The notes: a model not told the origin generated them from the letters alone. A stretch of DNA of 64,000 nucleotides from Ornithodoros turicata (GCF_037126465.1 NC_088207.1:20103049-20167048), one strand, 5' to 3'. Positions 34,357-46,520 are shown, counted from the first letter of the stretch. Made by a program: numbers and translations.

Positions 34357-35049
34357 TGTTAGAAGAAGTCGACATGCTAACCTCGTTGCGTGCGCACCCA
34401 TTCTAGCGCACCTGCCCCACTTTCGGAATAAACCTGTCTCGTGCACACGCATTGTTGCTGCCTGCCAGGTTTACTGCTTTCTCACAGGTTATGGGCCCAT
34501 CCTGCTTGGAGACAGCCCCCGGTCACTTGGTCCAGCACAAAACAGTCATCTGTTGCTCTGTCAAGCACCGAAGCAGAGTACATTTCCGCGGCTTATGCTT
34601 CACAGGAAGTTTTGTGGCTGCGTCCATTGTTGGAAGATTTCGGATTAGCCATTGATCAACCGACACCTATGTTCGAGGAGAATCAGGGCTGCATTAAGGT
34701 TGCCCTTAGTGAAGGGATCAACGCCAGGACAAAGCACATCGATGTCCGTCACCATCACTTACGTGATCTAGTAGCACGCAACATCAACTTTCAGTACCGC
34801 GAGTCCGCTGACAACATCACGGACGCGTTGCCGAAACCTTTACCACGACCGAGACTGGAGGCGTTAAGGTCACGGATGGGGCTCATCAAGGGATAATCTA
34901 TCGAGGAGGGGGGGGAGGGGGTGTTAGAAGTCGACATGCTAACCTCGTTGCGTGCGCACCCATTCTGACGCACCTGCCCCACCTTCGGAATAAACCCGTC
35001 CCGTGCACACGCATTGTTGCTGCCTGCTAGGTTTACTGCTTTCCACACA
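34357..35049 (+). mobile_element. Internally deleted Ty1/Copia element with two short LTRs
   Basis: Two direct repeats, 34357-34486 (130 bp) and 34922-35049 (128 bp), begin TGTTAGAAG and end CACA, fitting TG...CA LTRs. A polypurine tract (about 34902-34921, GAGGAGGGGGGGGAGGGGG) immediately precedes the 3' LTR. Only about 435 bp of interior is left, holding the end of pol. Gag, integrase and RT are gone. No matching target duplication is visible outside the LTRs. Confidence 0.85.
34499..34896 (+). pseudogene. Ty1/Copia RNase H C-terminal fragment
   Basis: The frame runs TWSSTKQSSVALSSTEAEYI, then LLEDFGLAIDQPTPMFEENQ, TKHIDVRHHHLRDLV and ADNITDALPKPLPRP to a TAA just before the polypurine tract. 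These are the standard landmarks of Copia RNase H and the pol terminus. The open frame is intact over its length but starts abruptly at the 5' LTR junction, so it cannot be a functional gene. Confidence 0.9.
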
Positions 35050-35168
35050 AATGACGATTACGCATCGTATGTTACACGCATTTTGCTAGAAAGGGCCTTC
35101 TGCTAAGTTTTCTTCGCTATAAATAATAACATAATACATAACACATATACATAACAACATTTAGGGTA

Positions 35169-35448
35169 CCGGCCTCGGTGGCGCAGTCGGTAGCGTGGTC
35201 GCCTTCTGATCCTGAGATCGCGGGTTCGAACCCGGCGGAGGACGCCAGCAACTTGGTGGCAGGGTACAAGTTGCTTAGACACGCCGTCTTCCGCGAGGGA
35301 CGTTAAATACGGGGTGCCGTGTGATGAGCTTTCATCGCACGTTAAAGAACCCTCAGGTGGGCAAAAGCAATCCACAGACTGACCGCTGTGGCGTCGCTCA
35401 TGATCTCAGTTGTCTCGCGACGTAAACACCCAATTATTACTATTACTA
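35169..35448 (+). mobile_element. tRNA-derived SINE (Ruka-like)
   Basis: The head has an A-box-like GTGGCGCAGTCGG and a B-box GGGTTCGAACCCGG at about 35178-35236, as in Pol III promoters of tRNA genes. The body (CAACTTGGTGGCAGGGTAC, GCACGTTAAAGAACCCTCAG) follows and ends in an ATT-rich tail near 35430-35448. From memory this body resembles the tick SINE Ruka; exact family membership needs alignment. It abuts a Gypsy fragment. Confidence 0.8.
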
Positions 35449-35449
35449 G

Positions 35450-36062
35450 AGGACAATGTGCCAATAAAACACATGCATTTCTCTACCAGACTGAGTCTCT
35501 TCTTTTTCTTCGCCTCCAACCAGGCCGTCGGATCAGTCTCCAGCAGCATATCTCTGGCTTCTGGCAACCAATAGCCTTTTTCTCTAAGAAGCTTACTGAC
35601 ACCCAAGCCAAGTACAGTACCTTTGGTCGAGAGCTCCTGGCAGCTTACATATCCGTGCGCCACTTTCGCCACCTGTTGGAAGGCCGACATTTCACGTTGC
35701 TTGCGTTGATTTTGCAAGACGTGCTGCTTGCGGTACTTCCTCGCCCGTCATCTGCGATACCTCGTCCGGCACCCCTAGACCGTTCGTTCCAGTAAGCCTT
35801 CGCCCGGCGCTTTTTGACAGCATTAACAGCCTTGCCCACCCTGGTGTCAGGCGTACTGTCAAGCTTGTCTCCGCAAGATACGTCTGACCCGGTGTCACCA
35901 AGGACGTTCGGCTCTGGACTCAGGCCTGCCTGGCCTGTCAACGGTGCAAGATCCACCGCCACACCGTCACACCTCTGTCGCGCTTCATTATTCCCGACGC
36001 CCGCTTCGACACGGTAGATGTCGACATTGTCGGCCCCCTGCCACACTGCGAAGGGAAACGGA
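35450..36062 (+). pseudogene. Ty3/Gypsy RNase H and integrase fragments, plus strand
   Basis: RNase H piece at 35555-35700: WQPIAFFSKKLTDTQAKYST then RELLAAYISVRHFRHLLEG. Integrase zinc-finger and core start at 35830-36055: VRRTVKLVSARYV, ACLACQRCKIHRHT, and DIVGPLPHCEG. The two pieces are in different frames with a gap between them, so a deletion plus frameshifts has occurred. Confidence 0.8.
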
Positions 36063-36064
36063 CG

Positions 36065-36315
36065 GGGAGCCTCGAAGGGCTTCGAGCTCAGTGTCTGTTT
36101 GCTGGAGCTGAGCTAGTCGGTCGAAGGAAAAGTCCTGGGAAGACTGAATGGCAGCCAGACGGCTGAGAACGTCGGCGGGAACGTTGTCGGATCCCTTGAT
36201 GTGGATTATGTCCGAACAAAATTCTGACAGAAATGCCAGGTGCCTGATTTCTCGTGGCGAGTAGCGGGAACTGGACTTTCGGAAGGCACCTGCCAGCGGC
36301 TTGTGTGCATTCGAC
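36065..36315 (-). pseudogene. Ty3/Gypsy RNase H fragment, minus strand
   Basis: The reverse strand encodes HKPLAGAFRKSSSRYSPREI, then AFLSEFCSDIIHIKGSDN and ADVLSRLAAIQ, the C-terminal RNase H landmark. It abuts, in opposite orientation, the plus-strand Gypsy fragment ending at 36062. Confidence 0.8.
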
Positions 36316-36506
36316 GGAAAACACCTGTTTCAACACCCTACTTTACACCCTTAATGATCCACATTGGATAAAACGTGGTGTATGTCGATACTGCACCTTT
36401 AGTAATGCACTTTTTGCACTCTTTGTGGAATAGGAAAAGGGTGTTTTTTATAAGAATACACCTTGTTTGAGCAAATAAAGGTGTAAAATGATTTACTGTG
36501 ATGCAT
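36316..36506. mobile_element. Truncated AACACCC-type MITE
   Basis: Contains GGAAAACACC at the left, internal TTACACCC, GGTGTTTTTTA and ACACC words, and a right end ATGATTTACTGTG close to the terminus of 2655-3043. The left terminus is cut by the Gypsy junction. Confidence 0.55.
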
Positions 36507-36602
36507 ATGCTTTGTGATTGTTTCTCCGTTCGATGCCATGGTGACCTTTAGGGTGTACAGGTTCTGTTCCCCATATCCGTTCGGCCACCATCTTTTTATA
36601 TC
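36507..36602 (-). pseudogene. Orphan beta-mannosidase exon fragment
   Basis: Read on the minus strand, an acceptor TATTTACGCAG is followed by MDIKRWWPNGYGEQNLYTLK and VTMASNGETITKH. The WWPNGYG.Q.LY core is the conserved segment before the catalytic barrel of GH2 beta-mannosidases. The MITE ends right after the coding stretch, so the donor side is lost or altered. The exon encodes an N-terminal-half segment yet lies 17 kb beyond the C-terminal exon of the minus-strand gene at 53261-63300, so it cannot belong to that transcript in this order. It is probably a relic of a second gene copy or a mobilised exon. Confidence 0.7.
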
Positions 36603-36659
36603 CATACTCTGCGTAAATACCAGCAATGTAGCTAGCGTCACAACAGCACAACTCTATTT

Positions 36660-36870
36660 TAAGTGGTGGTGACTAGCCAGAGGGAATACTTCAATGAAAG
36701 ATGAAAGATGAAAGTCACTGAAAAGGTTAGCCAGCTGTAGGACTCGAACCCACATCTTCTGGATTACCGGTCCAGGGCTCTACCAATTGAGCTAAGGTAA
36801 CACGCCTTCCCAGCCACTTCCAGGGTGCGTCATCTGAAGGGACAAACCAGTCACTCTCTCTCACATATGC
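36660..36870 (-). mobile_element. tRNA-derived SINE, minus strand
   Basis: The tRNA-like head spans 36725-36801 (minus): A-box TAGCTCAATTGG, perfect D-stem GCTC/GAGC, anticodon stem CTGGA/TCCAG with loop CCGGTAA, B-box GGGTTCGAGTCC. Position 33 is C rather than U and the acceptor stem has a mismatch, so it is not a working tRNA. A body with repeated CTTTCAT words (36690-36715) follows. Confidence 0.7.
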
Positions 36871-39800
36871 CAGTTCTCTCATATGCTTTGTGTTTTCATT
36901 CTACTGCATAACGCAGTCAATGCAGATTGCACACATTCCTCTACGAGCAATAATGTACACAAGACATGAAGCACCAGTCTTGATGCCCAGGTATCATTCT
37001 AAAATACATTTGTGTTCACAGCAAATAGATTACACTGGCTTATGTAACAAAATAAAAGCAAAAATACAAGGACGGGCGTCCTCATCAGCTGGGATACCAA
37101 CGAGAATTCTCCTGTGTATCCGAGCTGTGTGTCTCCTGGCTTTTGGTCTATTTTCAACTTTTTTTCTTTCTTTTTTTTTTTTTGCGTTCGCTTCTACTAG
37201 AATATTCCACTGAAATGTCACACGTGTAAATACACGGTAACAGCCCTGGTGAATTTACTTTTTCTCCTTCGTCAAAAGTGGCATCTCCCTTCGTGTTTCA
37301 CGGCCACTGGGTGCGTTAGGAGGAAGAAGAAGCGAACAGCGGCGCAAGCTGGTCTTCGGAATATCACGGAAGCTACTGAAATACCTATAATCGCCTGGAA
37401 TGAACCATATGAGCAAGCCTACAGGTGCTCCACCAGAGATCCCGGTATAGTATAATCAGTAATGTTTGATCATGCTCTGCACCTTGTTCCATTCCAGCAT
37501 CTTCGTGAATAATCACACATTACTTCAAGGTTGCGTGCTCGAACGATGAACCAAAGTGGCTGTCGCATATCGTCCTATACGCAAGGGTTGCCGTGGGTTA
37601 AACTTCCAGAATACGTTAAAGATCATTCGGATGGGCAAAATTAATTGACACGCTGTCCGCCGTCACATAGCTTGTGACGTCGTAGTAGCGTCTCTTCATG
37701 CTGATTGGAGCTATCGAGACACGGTAGGGACATTGGAGAGCGCAGACACAAGAGGGACCACTTTGCACTGCAGTCCTCTTGTTGCAGTTGCCTATTTCGT
37801 CTTCTCAATGGATTTGGAAATACTTGTGGCAATTTGATAAATGAGACAGACAACTGTGATCCCTCTTGACAGATCACAAAAACCGAAAAAGGATTCATCA
37901 GCTATCGCACGCTGTGATGGCTTCCCGCAGGGCTTTGTTTCTCGGGCGCGACCCACTTCCCCAAATGGTCTTTCCGTTTTTAACTCATGTTTTGTGCCGG
38001 CGACCGACTGATGCAGGCGGAAGGATGTAGCCTGTGGAGGAATAGGTTATGGTTAGATCGCTATTGTAGTAGGGAGGATGTAGCCCGCAGCAGGTAAGGC
38101 ATGCGGCCGACTGATGGAGCCGGAAGGATGCGTCAACAAGAGGGCGCATGCGCATGGAGCAGACGTCGCTGGTGGGCAAAAGGGAGTAGGAAACCGCATG
38201 GTGTGTACGGCATAGTTTGCCTTTCTGTACCGCGTAGTACATGCAGGCTGTGGTTGAACATCTTCAGGTGTAGTAAGACTGATTTTTAGGTGTTAGCGTG
38301 TGTTTTCTCTTACACTCAATGCTCGTTCACATATTCCCATGTTCGCCATATTCCCAGGTTCACATGTTCCCCCCCGCCAGCCCGCCAACTCATCAAAATA
38401 CCCACTCTTATCGGCATGGTTGTTTTCCCGCAGGGTTCGGAGGTAACCACACAGAGCATTCAACAGCGCAGCACGCACCAGGTGTCTTCAGATATCGATT
38501 TGACTTCAGTCTTAGGAGAAACGACCACATATCAAAGTCTGTTACTGGCTCACTGTATGCTCGCGATGATGCTGTTCTCCATGAACGACCAGTGGCCCCT
38601 TGTGGTAGCCCCTGAACAGGACCACTGGTGCTCTCCTCCAGAACACATGAACATCTCAACAGAAGCTTGGAAGAACATGAGCATCCCTATCCAAGAGGAC
38701 GGAACCTACAGCCAATGTGAAATGTACCAAGAACACAACTCATCTCGCCCTAATCGTTCAACTATTCGTTGCACAAAGTGGCAATATGATGAAACACGCC
38801 ACACTGGAACCGTCACTCAATAGGTAATAAGTTTGAGCCAGCGCATTGTAATTACGTCTGAGCCATAGGTTCGAGCGATTTGTGATTTTAAGTAGCTTTT
38901 TATCTTAAATATCAATATAGATAAGTATCGATTTTTAATGTCTCCAGCTTGCTTCCGCTCGCGTCCCGTAGCACAATGTAGCCTATTTGGTGTTATGCTG
39001 ATGCCCCATTCAGCTTCATCCAGGAAGCTGGTGGGGCACGCTCACTGTCCAGGTTCTGGGCTAGATAGGCCCTGTTCCAGTGCTGTTCGCTTAAGAGTTG
39101 ACGCGGCGCGCATCATATAGATTTGACATTCATCGTCTATCAAACAATCCAATTGGCTAATATCTCCCGCAATTCGTGATGCAGTGGGACACCATTTGTG
39201 GTTTGGAATGGATGCATTCTTCAGCTTTGGCGATTCACATGGGAAGTGCTCTATTGGGATTGGTGGCATCGGGGATCCTTTCAGACAGGTGAGATCGACT
39301 CTGGAGATCGACTGGTGAGATCGTTATTGCAGGCGCCAGGAATAAGCCTGTGGGAGAAAGAGGTTTTGGATAGATGTGAGATCGACTTTCACGCAGTGGT
39401 GCATTTGGTGAACAATAACGAATATCTCGTATGAACTTATCTGTCCTGTCGTAGGAACGTATGATTGCATGCAACTGTCTGATACAGGCGGAACCTAGTA
39501 GCATGCGGCACGCATAGGTTAGAGTTAGATCGTTATTGCATGCGGCCGACTGATGGAGGCGGAAGGTTGTAGCCTGTGACAGGACTAGGTTAGGGTTAGA
39601 TCATTAGTGCATATATATGTCTATCTCTCTATCGTCCCTCCTGCTCAATGCGCCTGATTACAAGACTTATGCCACTCGTTCTGCTCAAATCACTGTTTCA
39701 TATTACTCTATTACAGCTTCTCAACGTCTGAACATAACACCTTTTGCAACATCTGATATTTCAGAACACAAAATGCCTTCGCCTTTCCTGAAACTAAATA

Positions 39801-42262
39801 ATTCCCGTTTGCTTTACAGTATCGGGCGGAAACCGGTAGTGTGCGTTTGTTCCGCTGCGAGTGTCATCTTCAGTGTTGGCGCACTGAACAGCATATCGTT
39901 TGCTCTGTTTGTTTGCTTCCGATGCGGGGTCACCTTCACCCTGGGTGCAGTCGCGCTGCCCAGCTACATTTTAGGTACGGTTAGGAACATGGAATTATTC
40001 TCGCTCTAAACTGGATCTCGTAAAATTATTTCCAGTCATGGAGTTAATACCTCCCTCTAGCCGAGGTCTCTACGGCGCCCTTACCTTCACGGGCTTTGAG
40101 GTCGGCGTCATCGTGGCGAGAGCTTTTATGGACATGTATTTCAAGTGGAGGACGTTGCAGGCGATGTTCCTCCTCTTAATGTGTTTCCTCCTCGGAAGCT
40201 TCGCGTAAGTGTGGTCAAGTACATGACTCCCTGGGATGAAGGGCTGTATGTCTTGCGCTCTGTAGAAGATACCGGTGGTACAGGAGACGCAGAAACTCTT
40301 GTCAGTTGTGGACGGAGTGCTAAAACATGCTGTCTATTTCACCTACTTTCTGGTCAAATTTTTTTCAGTACTGCAGTTCAAGTGGAGAACTGCTTCTTCT
40401 ATTGCCTCCACAATTTTCATGCGGTGTCTCCGTCGCTTTCAAACAAATCATGTATGGCGTACTGACTCAACGTGAATCTTATGCTTCGAAATTGTAAAAA
40501 AGGGAAATTGTCCAGGGTGTCCAGTTCCTATAGACCAGAATTTTAGCTACGAACCAACGTGAACGGGACGCACCCCGTACTCTCGACGCAGCGTGCCACC
40601 TGCGGGCAGGTTTGGCGTGGGGCTGCGTGTGAAGTCGGAACGCAAATTCTCTATGGGCGCGGTATTGGTTTGTGGTATTTTCTTGCGGCCTGAATCGCTC
40701 TCAGTCAACATGTATTTATACGGATGGCACTGCTCTGTGGTTGACCTAACAGCAACTAATGCAAGCAAATTGTCGAGCTGGACGATATTTGTAATGCGAA
40801 TGAAGACAAAAGGGCTACTTGCATTGCATGTACACCAGCTGCACAGAGTTCTCGCAGCGCTTGAAAGACGCTGGGAATTCGTCACCGCTGTCATATTGAT
40901 GCACACTGTTTTACACTGTGTTGTAGTGGTTAATTTACGAGTTAATTTTGCAGCGTCCGGCAAGTTCGAAGTTTGTTTCATTACATATTTCAATGCAAAA
41001 TGTGTACATAGCTGCCAATGCTTTTACCAATTACGTTTACTGTAATAGTTGTCGTTTTTTAAATTTCAAGCAAATCTGGATCCACCACGAATTTCCCGGT
41101 GTTCATCGCAAACCACCAAATTCCTAGTGTGCACAGCACGAGGAAGTTTGAGTAACCAATGCCGAAGATGAAACTATGAAATTCTACAACGTATCAGAAT
41201 TAGCAATCATTTTAAATTCCCTATTGCGGAATAGTGATACTTTTTCCTTGGTTCCTTTGAGCGCTTCGGTCAGTGTAACTTTGCCCTGTTATGCCAGTCG
41301 GTTTGAGCGTCAGAAAAAAGAAAATCGAAGTATAGGGCATTATGAGCTTGTAACCTGTTCTACCATGAACTATTAACAACAATCAGGAATAATGATGTTG
41401 ATATTACCGTTAGAGTGTGGAATCCTTGCTTAACACGTGTTCTTATTCAATTCTGTAAAGCAATCATTATTTTGTTCACTGCCACGCTTGCAACCCTTCC
41501 TGTGAGACAAATCGAAATGTTCGTATGTGTGAATGAGTGTTCGTATGTGATAGGAATATTGTAGTAGTCAAGACCGGCGATACTTGCGAGAAACGGTGAA
41601 TATGATAAACTGTGACCATGACAGGTGAAGAAATATGTGAAGACAAAAGCGTGTCATGACATCAACAGTAGAGATGAGTGTGGGTATGAAATTTGTACCC
41701 GTACCCGTGCGCTGCACAGCCGGCACACCCAGCAATGTGATCGGTGCAACCCGCATCCGCACCCGGCTTGAGGCTTACTTGTCTGTGTCGTCCCTAATTG
41801 TAGGCCTGCCTCGGCCAAATCTCGTTGTTTACCCCGAACAACCCGACGCGTACCCGGAGGCCCGCAGACGTACCCGGAGCCCAATGCGTACGCAGGTTTC
41901 AGTTATGCCACCATGATCGTCACAGCACGAAATTATTTATTGATGCTCGATACACCCTCCGTTACTGAGCCAGTTTTTTTTTTTTTTTCAACGCGCCAGA
42001 CGCTGTGGGGACTGCTGACATGGTTGGAGGCTTACTAACGTCGTACTTATAGCAGTTGTGTTGCCGAGAGATAACCAAAATTAGCCCATTTGGCAAATAT
42101 AGAGTAAGCATAGAACGCCGTAGCAGTAAATGACAAAGCTGTCATCGTCTCGCACCGCATGGAAGGTCTGAGGAAAAGCGAAGAACGTATTGGAAAGTAT
42201 TTTGGGCTAATTTCGCTATGTATCGGGTCATGCACCAAAAGCCGGTGGGATGGTTTTCCAAG

Positions 42263-43285
42263 TGGCAGCGCAGTGCGAGTCTACCTGCACCTTACACGCA
42301 GACGCCAGAAGAACAGGAACTGCACCTTTGGCTGCTCTTCGAACAACTGGCTGCCCATGGTATTGCAGTCAACATACAGAAATCCGGGTTCGCCGTCTCA
42401 ACTACCGAATTTCTGGGCCACAAGGTGACACCCGAAGGCATATTGCTCCTCTCGAGAGCAAGGTACAGACGATCACCAACTTCCCTCGCCCCATTCCTTG
42501 CGCCAGTTACGCCGTTTCCTCGGCCTCGTCAGTTTTTACTGGTGTTTTATACCCCGCTGTGCCGAGACTGCGCGCCCTCCTGGACACCCTCCTCGGCGGG
42601 CAAAAGCCACCTTCGTCTGCGCTTCAGTGGAGTCCGGACGCCGATGCCGCATTCACTAAGATCAAGACCGACCTCGCCCGCTGCACCATGCTTTCCCATC
42701 CGGAACTTGACACCCAAACTCCCTGAGGATCGACGCGCAGGAATTGCTGCCGGTGCAGTACTTCAGAAGATCAATGTTGCGTGGAAACCAGTCGCTTTCT
42801 TCTTCAAGGCCCTCAAGCCGCCGGAGCAGCAGTACAGTACCCCCTGCCGCGAAGTGCTACCTGCCTAGCTTGCAGTGCGCCATTTCCTCCACTTTCTCGG
42901 AGGTCGGCAATTCACCATCGTAACGGACCACGCGTTCCGGTCCACGAGCAGCCGATACTCGCCACGGGAAATCCGGCACCTGGCCTATCTCTCAAAGTTT
43001 CGCACGGACATTCAACACGTCCCCAGCGCTGCAAACTCTCCTGGAGACGTCCTCAGCTGGATTGCGAGCGTCTCTTTCATCGTGCAGCCGCCTACCTCCG
43101 ATGCACTCGCTGCTGCTCAGGACATTGACGAAGAACAACTACAACTTCGTCGGCGTAGCACATCCTGGTTCAGGTTCACAGACCTCTTCACACCCGCCTC
43201 TCGCTTGACCATCTGTTGCGACACCACTTCGGCTCAGCCGAGGCCTTTCGTCGCCGCCCATTATCGCCGCGCGTCAATATGCCAA
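42263..43285 (+). pseudogene. Ty3/Gypsy pol fragment in intron 4 (unit C)
   Basis: Counterpart of 21100-22120 with the same RT thumb and RNase H motifs, again in three frames. The frame break near 42715 differs (a short deletion after HPEL), showing independent decay since duplication. Confidence 0.8.
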
Positions 43286-43595
43286 AACGTGCAAAAATAT
43301 GCATTTATATATGAATCTCGCATGAAAGTACATGTGATGCGCATACTTTCGCTACTGGCCTTTGAAAATGTGAAGTGAACAGAGACGTGTGTCGTTCCCG
43401 ATTTATCCATAAAGAACTGGAAGGAACAGTAGTTTTTATAAGAATATATTTTGCGCTTCAGAGCTCTATTTTTCTTCATTTTGGTGCCATTACAAACCCC
43501 ATTCTCTGGGAAAGGATTACAAACCCCTCGCTTTCTGGTACTCCGCATGCTATTCGTGTAAAAACTAACAGTAAGGGCCATTTCTCGCTTGGTGT

Positions 43596-44293
43596 GGCCA
43601 CTGTGGGATCACCGGTCATGATGCGGCAGATCACAACGCTGGGAAAGCACATGGAAATAGTACATTCCGTAGTGTTTACTTCACGAAGGCGGACGCCAAG
43701 AGTGCCTTAAAGTCTCTGAGCCATAAGCTGTCAAAAGATCAATGGTTTTGTGGCGAGGCTGGATCTTCCCTTCTGCACCGGGTTGACCCCGAACTAGCCC
43801 TGGTCCTCCCAACATCCATGCCACGGCAGCTTACGTCATTGTTTCACAGGCTCCGGCTCAATGTACCATACAGTGCAAGACTCCTGTACAGGCTTGTGAA
43901 GGCGGACTCTCCTAATTGTCCAGTCTGTGGCTCAATCGAAGACGTCGAACATATTATAGTTACGTGCCCAAGATACTCTGAGTGTCGTGACAGACTTGTA
44001 GCTGCGTTAGGCCGGGTTGACAATCGACCCTTCGGAGTGCAGAAGGTGCTGGGCCCATGGTCACCGAGCACTCAACTGCCAGCTTTGCGAGCCGTTACAC
44101 AGTTTTTAAGGGACACCAAGCTGTTAGACGGGCTATGACCCTGTCTGTGGCGTTCGTCGCCGCTTCGAGACATCTCCAGTGGGTGTGGGTGGATGTGTCT
44201 TGCATTCCTTTCCTTAGGTGATCCGGGGTAGCCGGCCCTCGTGATGAGGGCTACAGTCCCCTTTTTTTTTATTTCAATCATCATCATCATCAC
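43596..44293 (+). mobile_element. 5'-truncated LINE insertion with 10-bp target duplication, only in unit C
   Basis: CGCTTGGTGT occurs at 43586-43595 and 44294-44303; unit B has it once (about 22423-22432). Frame 43818-44138 encodes a LINE ORF2 C-terminus with NCPVCGSIEDVEHIIVTCPR, and the 3' end finishes with TTTTTTTTTATTTCAATC and (ATC)n repeats, as expected for target-primed insertion in plus orientation. The ORF piece is uninterrupted to its stop, so it is young. Confidence 0.9.
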
Positions 44294-44387
44294 CGCTTGG
44301 TGTCGCACGACGCGACGTCGTGATCGGGCGACGGAAGTAGAGGCGCATTTCCGCCTCCCGGTCAGAGCTCACAATTTTCATGTTCCT

Positions 44388-44640
44388 ACACCCTTAAAAC
44401 AAAGCTTCACCACAAAGCGCGCTGAAGGCCAATCATTGTAGAGAGTGATACCTCTGTCACTCTTGATTCTTGGAAAGAGCGGGGCGTACGCCTTTTTGTG
44501 ATAACTAACATTTCTGCATCAGTGTCACAAAAAGGTGTACGCCTCACGTTTTTAACAAATCAGTGGAGGCAACGATGTCACTCGGGATGATGGTTGGCAA
44601 GGAGCGTGCTACGTGGTGACGTTCATTTCTAAGAGTGCGT
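44388..44640. mobile_element. MITE, ACACTCTTAAAAATGAA family (unit C copy of 22517-22769)
   Basis: Collinear with the unit B element; the ends ACACCCTTAAAACAAAG and TTCATTTCTAAGAGTGCGT are retained. Confidence 0.7.
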
Positions 44641-44647
44641 ACATGGA

Positions 44648-44890
44648 GCACTCTTAAAATGAACTTCATTTCATAGCACGCTCCTAGTCAACCATTGCCA
44701 CGAATATAGGTTTATCGCTTCTGATTGGAAGCGTTGGGGCGTACGCCTTTTTTTGTGGCAATTTGGATATATGACAATTGCCATAAAAGGCGTACGCCCT
44801 CTCTCTCCGACTCAGGAGCGATAACCCTATTATTCATGAAAGTGGGTGGCGCACAGCGTGCTATGCAGTGAACTTCTGCTTTTAGAGTGC
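44648..44890. mobile_element. MITE, ACACTCTTAAAAATGAA family (unit C copy of 22777-23024)
   Basis: Same as the unit B element with a shorter T-run. It lies in intron 4, about 500 bp before exon 5. Confidence 0.75.
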
Positions 44891-46520
44891 AGTGACATTC
44901 CGTCGTCCAAAGCAGAAGAAAAATCAGGAGGCGTGGCCTTTCTGTGTCACCTTAGTGGTCACCAGTGTATCTTACTCGGCAGCTCTCGCCGATGTCGCTT
45001 GACGTCGCTCCTCTCCCAACGCCGGAAATGCGCATCTATTTCCGCCGCCCGCTCACGACGTCTCGTCGAGTGTCGCCAAGTGAAAACCGTCCCTGAAATG
45101 AACAGACTGAGCTGTCCCGAGCAGACATAAATTGGGGGAGGTGATTAGGATGTCTTCACCTCCTCCCCTCTAGATGCGCTTCGGCATGGGAGCGTACTTT
45201 AAGAAAGAAACTGCGCTGGACAGCAAGGTCCTCGCCAACTATCGTTTGGAAAGCTGTTCTTTATTGCACTGTGTAGGTGAATAAGACAATACGAGACACT
45301 CACTTGTATAGACTAGAAAGGCGGAAAGGAGGAGAAACGCCAAAAAGATGTCAAGAAATAGTGTTTCACCAAGAGATTCAATCCTTCTAGGTTGGTCGAA
45401 GAGTCTCCCAGGTGGCTCATCTCGAAGTGGGAGCTGCAGAGGGCTGAAGACGCTGTTTTGGCAATAGCCAAGGTGAATGGAAGAAGCATCGAGCATGCTC
45501 GTGAATCATGGCGTAATTACAAGACCTTAGTAAAGCAAGTAAGTTGAAACTGATTACAACTCATAGCGCAATTACTCCTACATTAGCAGGCATCGCGAAC
45601 AGCGGAAAGTACTGTGGTCCGGGTCAAGGGGTCCGCTGACTCCCAGCTTGACGGCAGGTACAGATTCGTTATATTATTCCAGGGAGAAGGAATAATATGT
45701 GGCGTGCTTGACGTGTCGTATACAAAGATCCTGCTTCAACACAAGCTTCTGCACGCGAACATCATCCTCAGCTATGCGTGGTAAGACCCGAACCATTGCC
45801 TCTTTTCTCATACGCCGTCATGTTTTGTGTCAATGTTTACGGAATACCTGACGCCATAATTTTACACAGAATCAAAGCACAGAACCAAAGGAAATCCGGT
45901 GCTGGACTGCTCAATAAAAATAATAATAAAAACAATAGTAGAAAATATATTGGGTTAAAACCAGTCCGAGCGGCACGAAATGCTGTAGTACAACCCTGTA
46001 GATACATGTATTTCACTTTGCTACTTTTCACGTCACGTTTCCTTTTTTCACCGGTGTTTGTCTTCAGGTTCGCAACCTCCTTTACGTTCTATGGAATGAC
46101 GCTGGTGGCAACAGCGGAGAAAGACTTGCATTGGGCTGTCAGCCTCTGCATTCTAATTCCACGCCAGTACATTGCCTATTTATGCGTTGAGCAGTTTGGA
46201 CGAAGACCTACACTCTCATACTCTGTGCTTATGACATCAGGTGCCAGCGTGGCTGCAAGCTTCATAACCTCAGGTACATTGGCACCCATCGTGAAAGGCC
46301 ATATAGGACAGATTTGTCGGCTTTAGGGCAAAGTGCGGCAATACCCCTGGTTTTATGCATGGACATAGGACAATGTGCTTTGCATTATGTCTCACGAGAC
46401 GCCTACTGCCTACTGCGTATGATGTATTTCAAAGCTGTAAAAATGTTTCTTTCTATGAATACATTGTAGAACGTGAAGAAAAAACAATGTACAAGTTTCA
46501 GGCGATGCAGAATCAAAAAT

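Larger units (their letters stand above)
15811..36881. repeat. Tandem duplication unit B (about 21 kb)
   Basis: The unit starts at CATATGCTTTGTGTTTTCATT (its last 20 bases at about 15811) and the same sequence restarts at about 36882. Homology to unit C runs to about 28/51.7 kb, covering the SLC22 gene and flanks. Homology to the tail of unit A covers about 25.5-32.6 kb versus 0.2-10.2 kb. The region 32628-36881 is an accumulation of unrelated transposons specific to this unit. Confidence 0.8.

Noticed and set aside
36725..36801. Possible tRNA-Thr (GGT) gene, minus strand
   Set aside because: Cloverleaf is good but position 33 is C, the acceptor stem is imperfect and a SINE body follows, so it is a SINE head.
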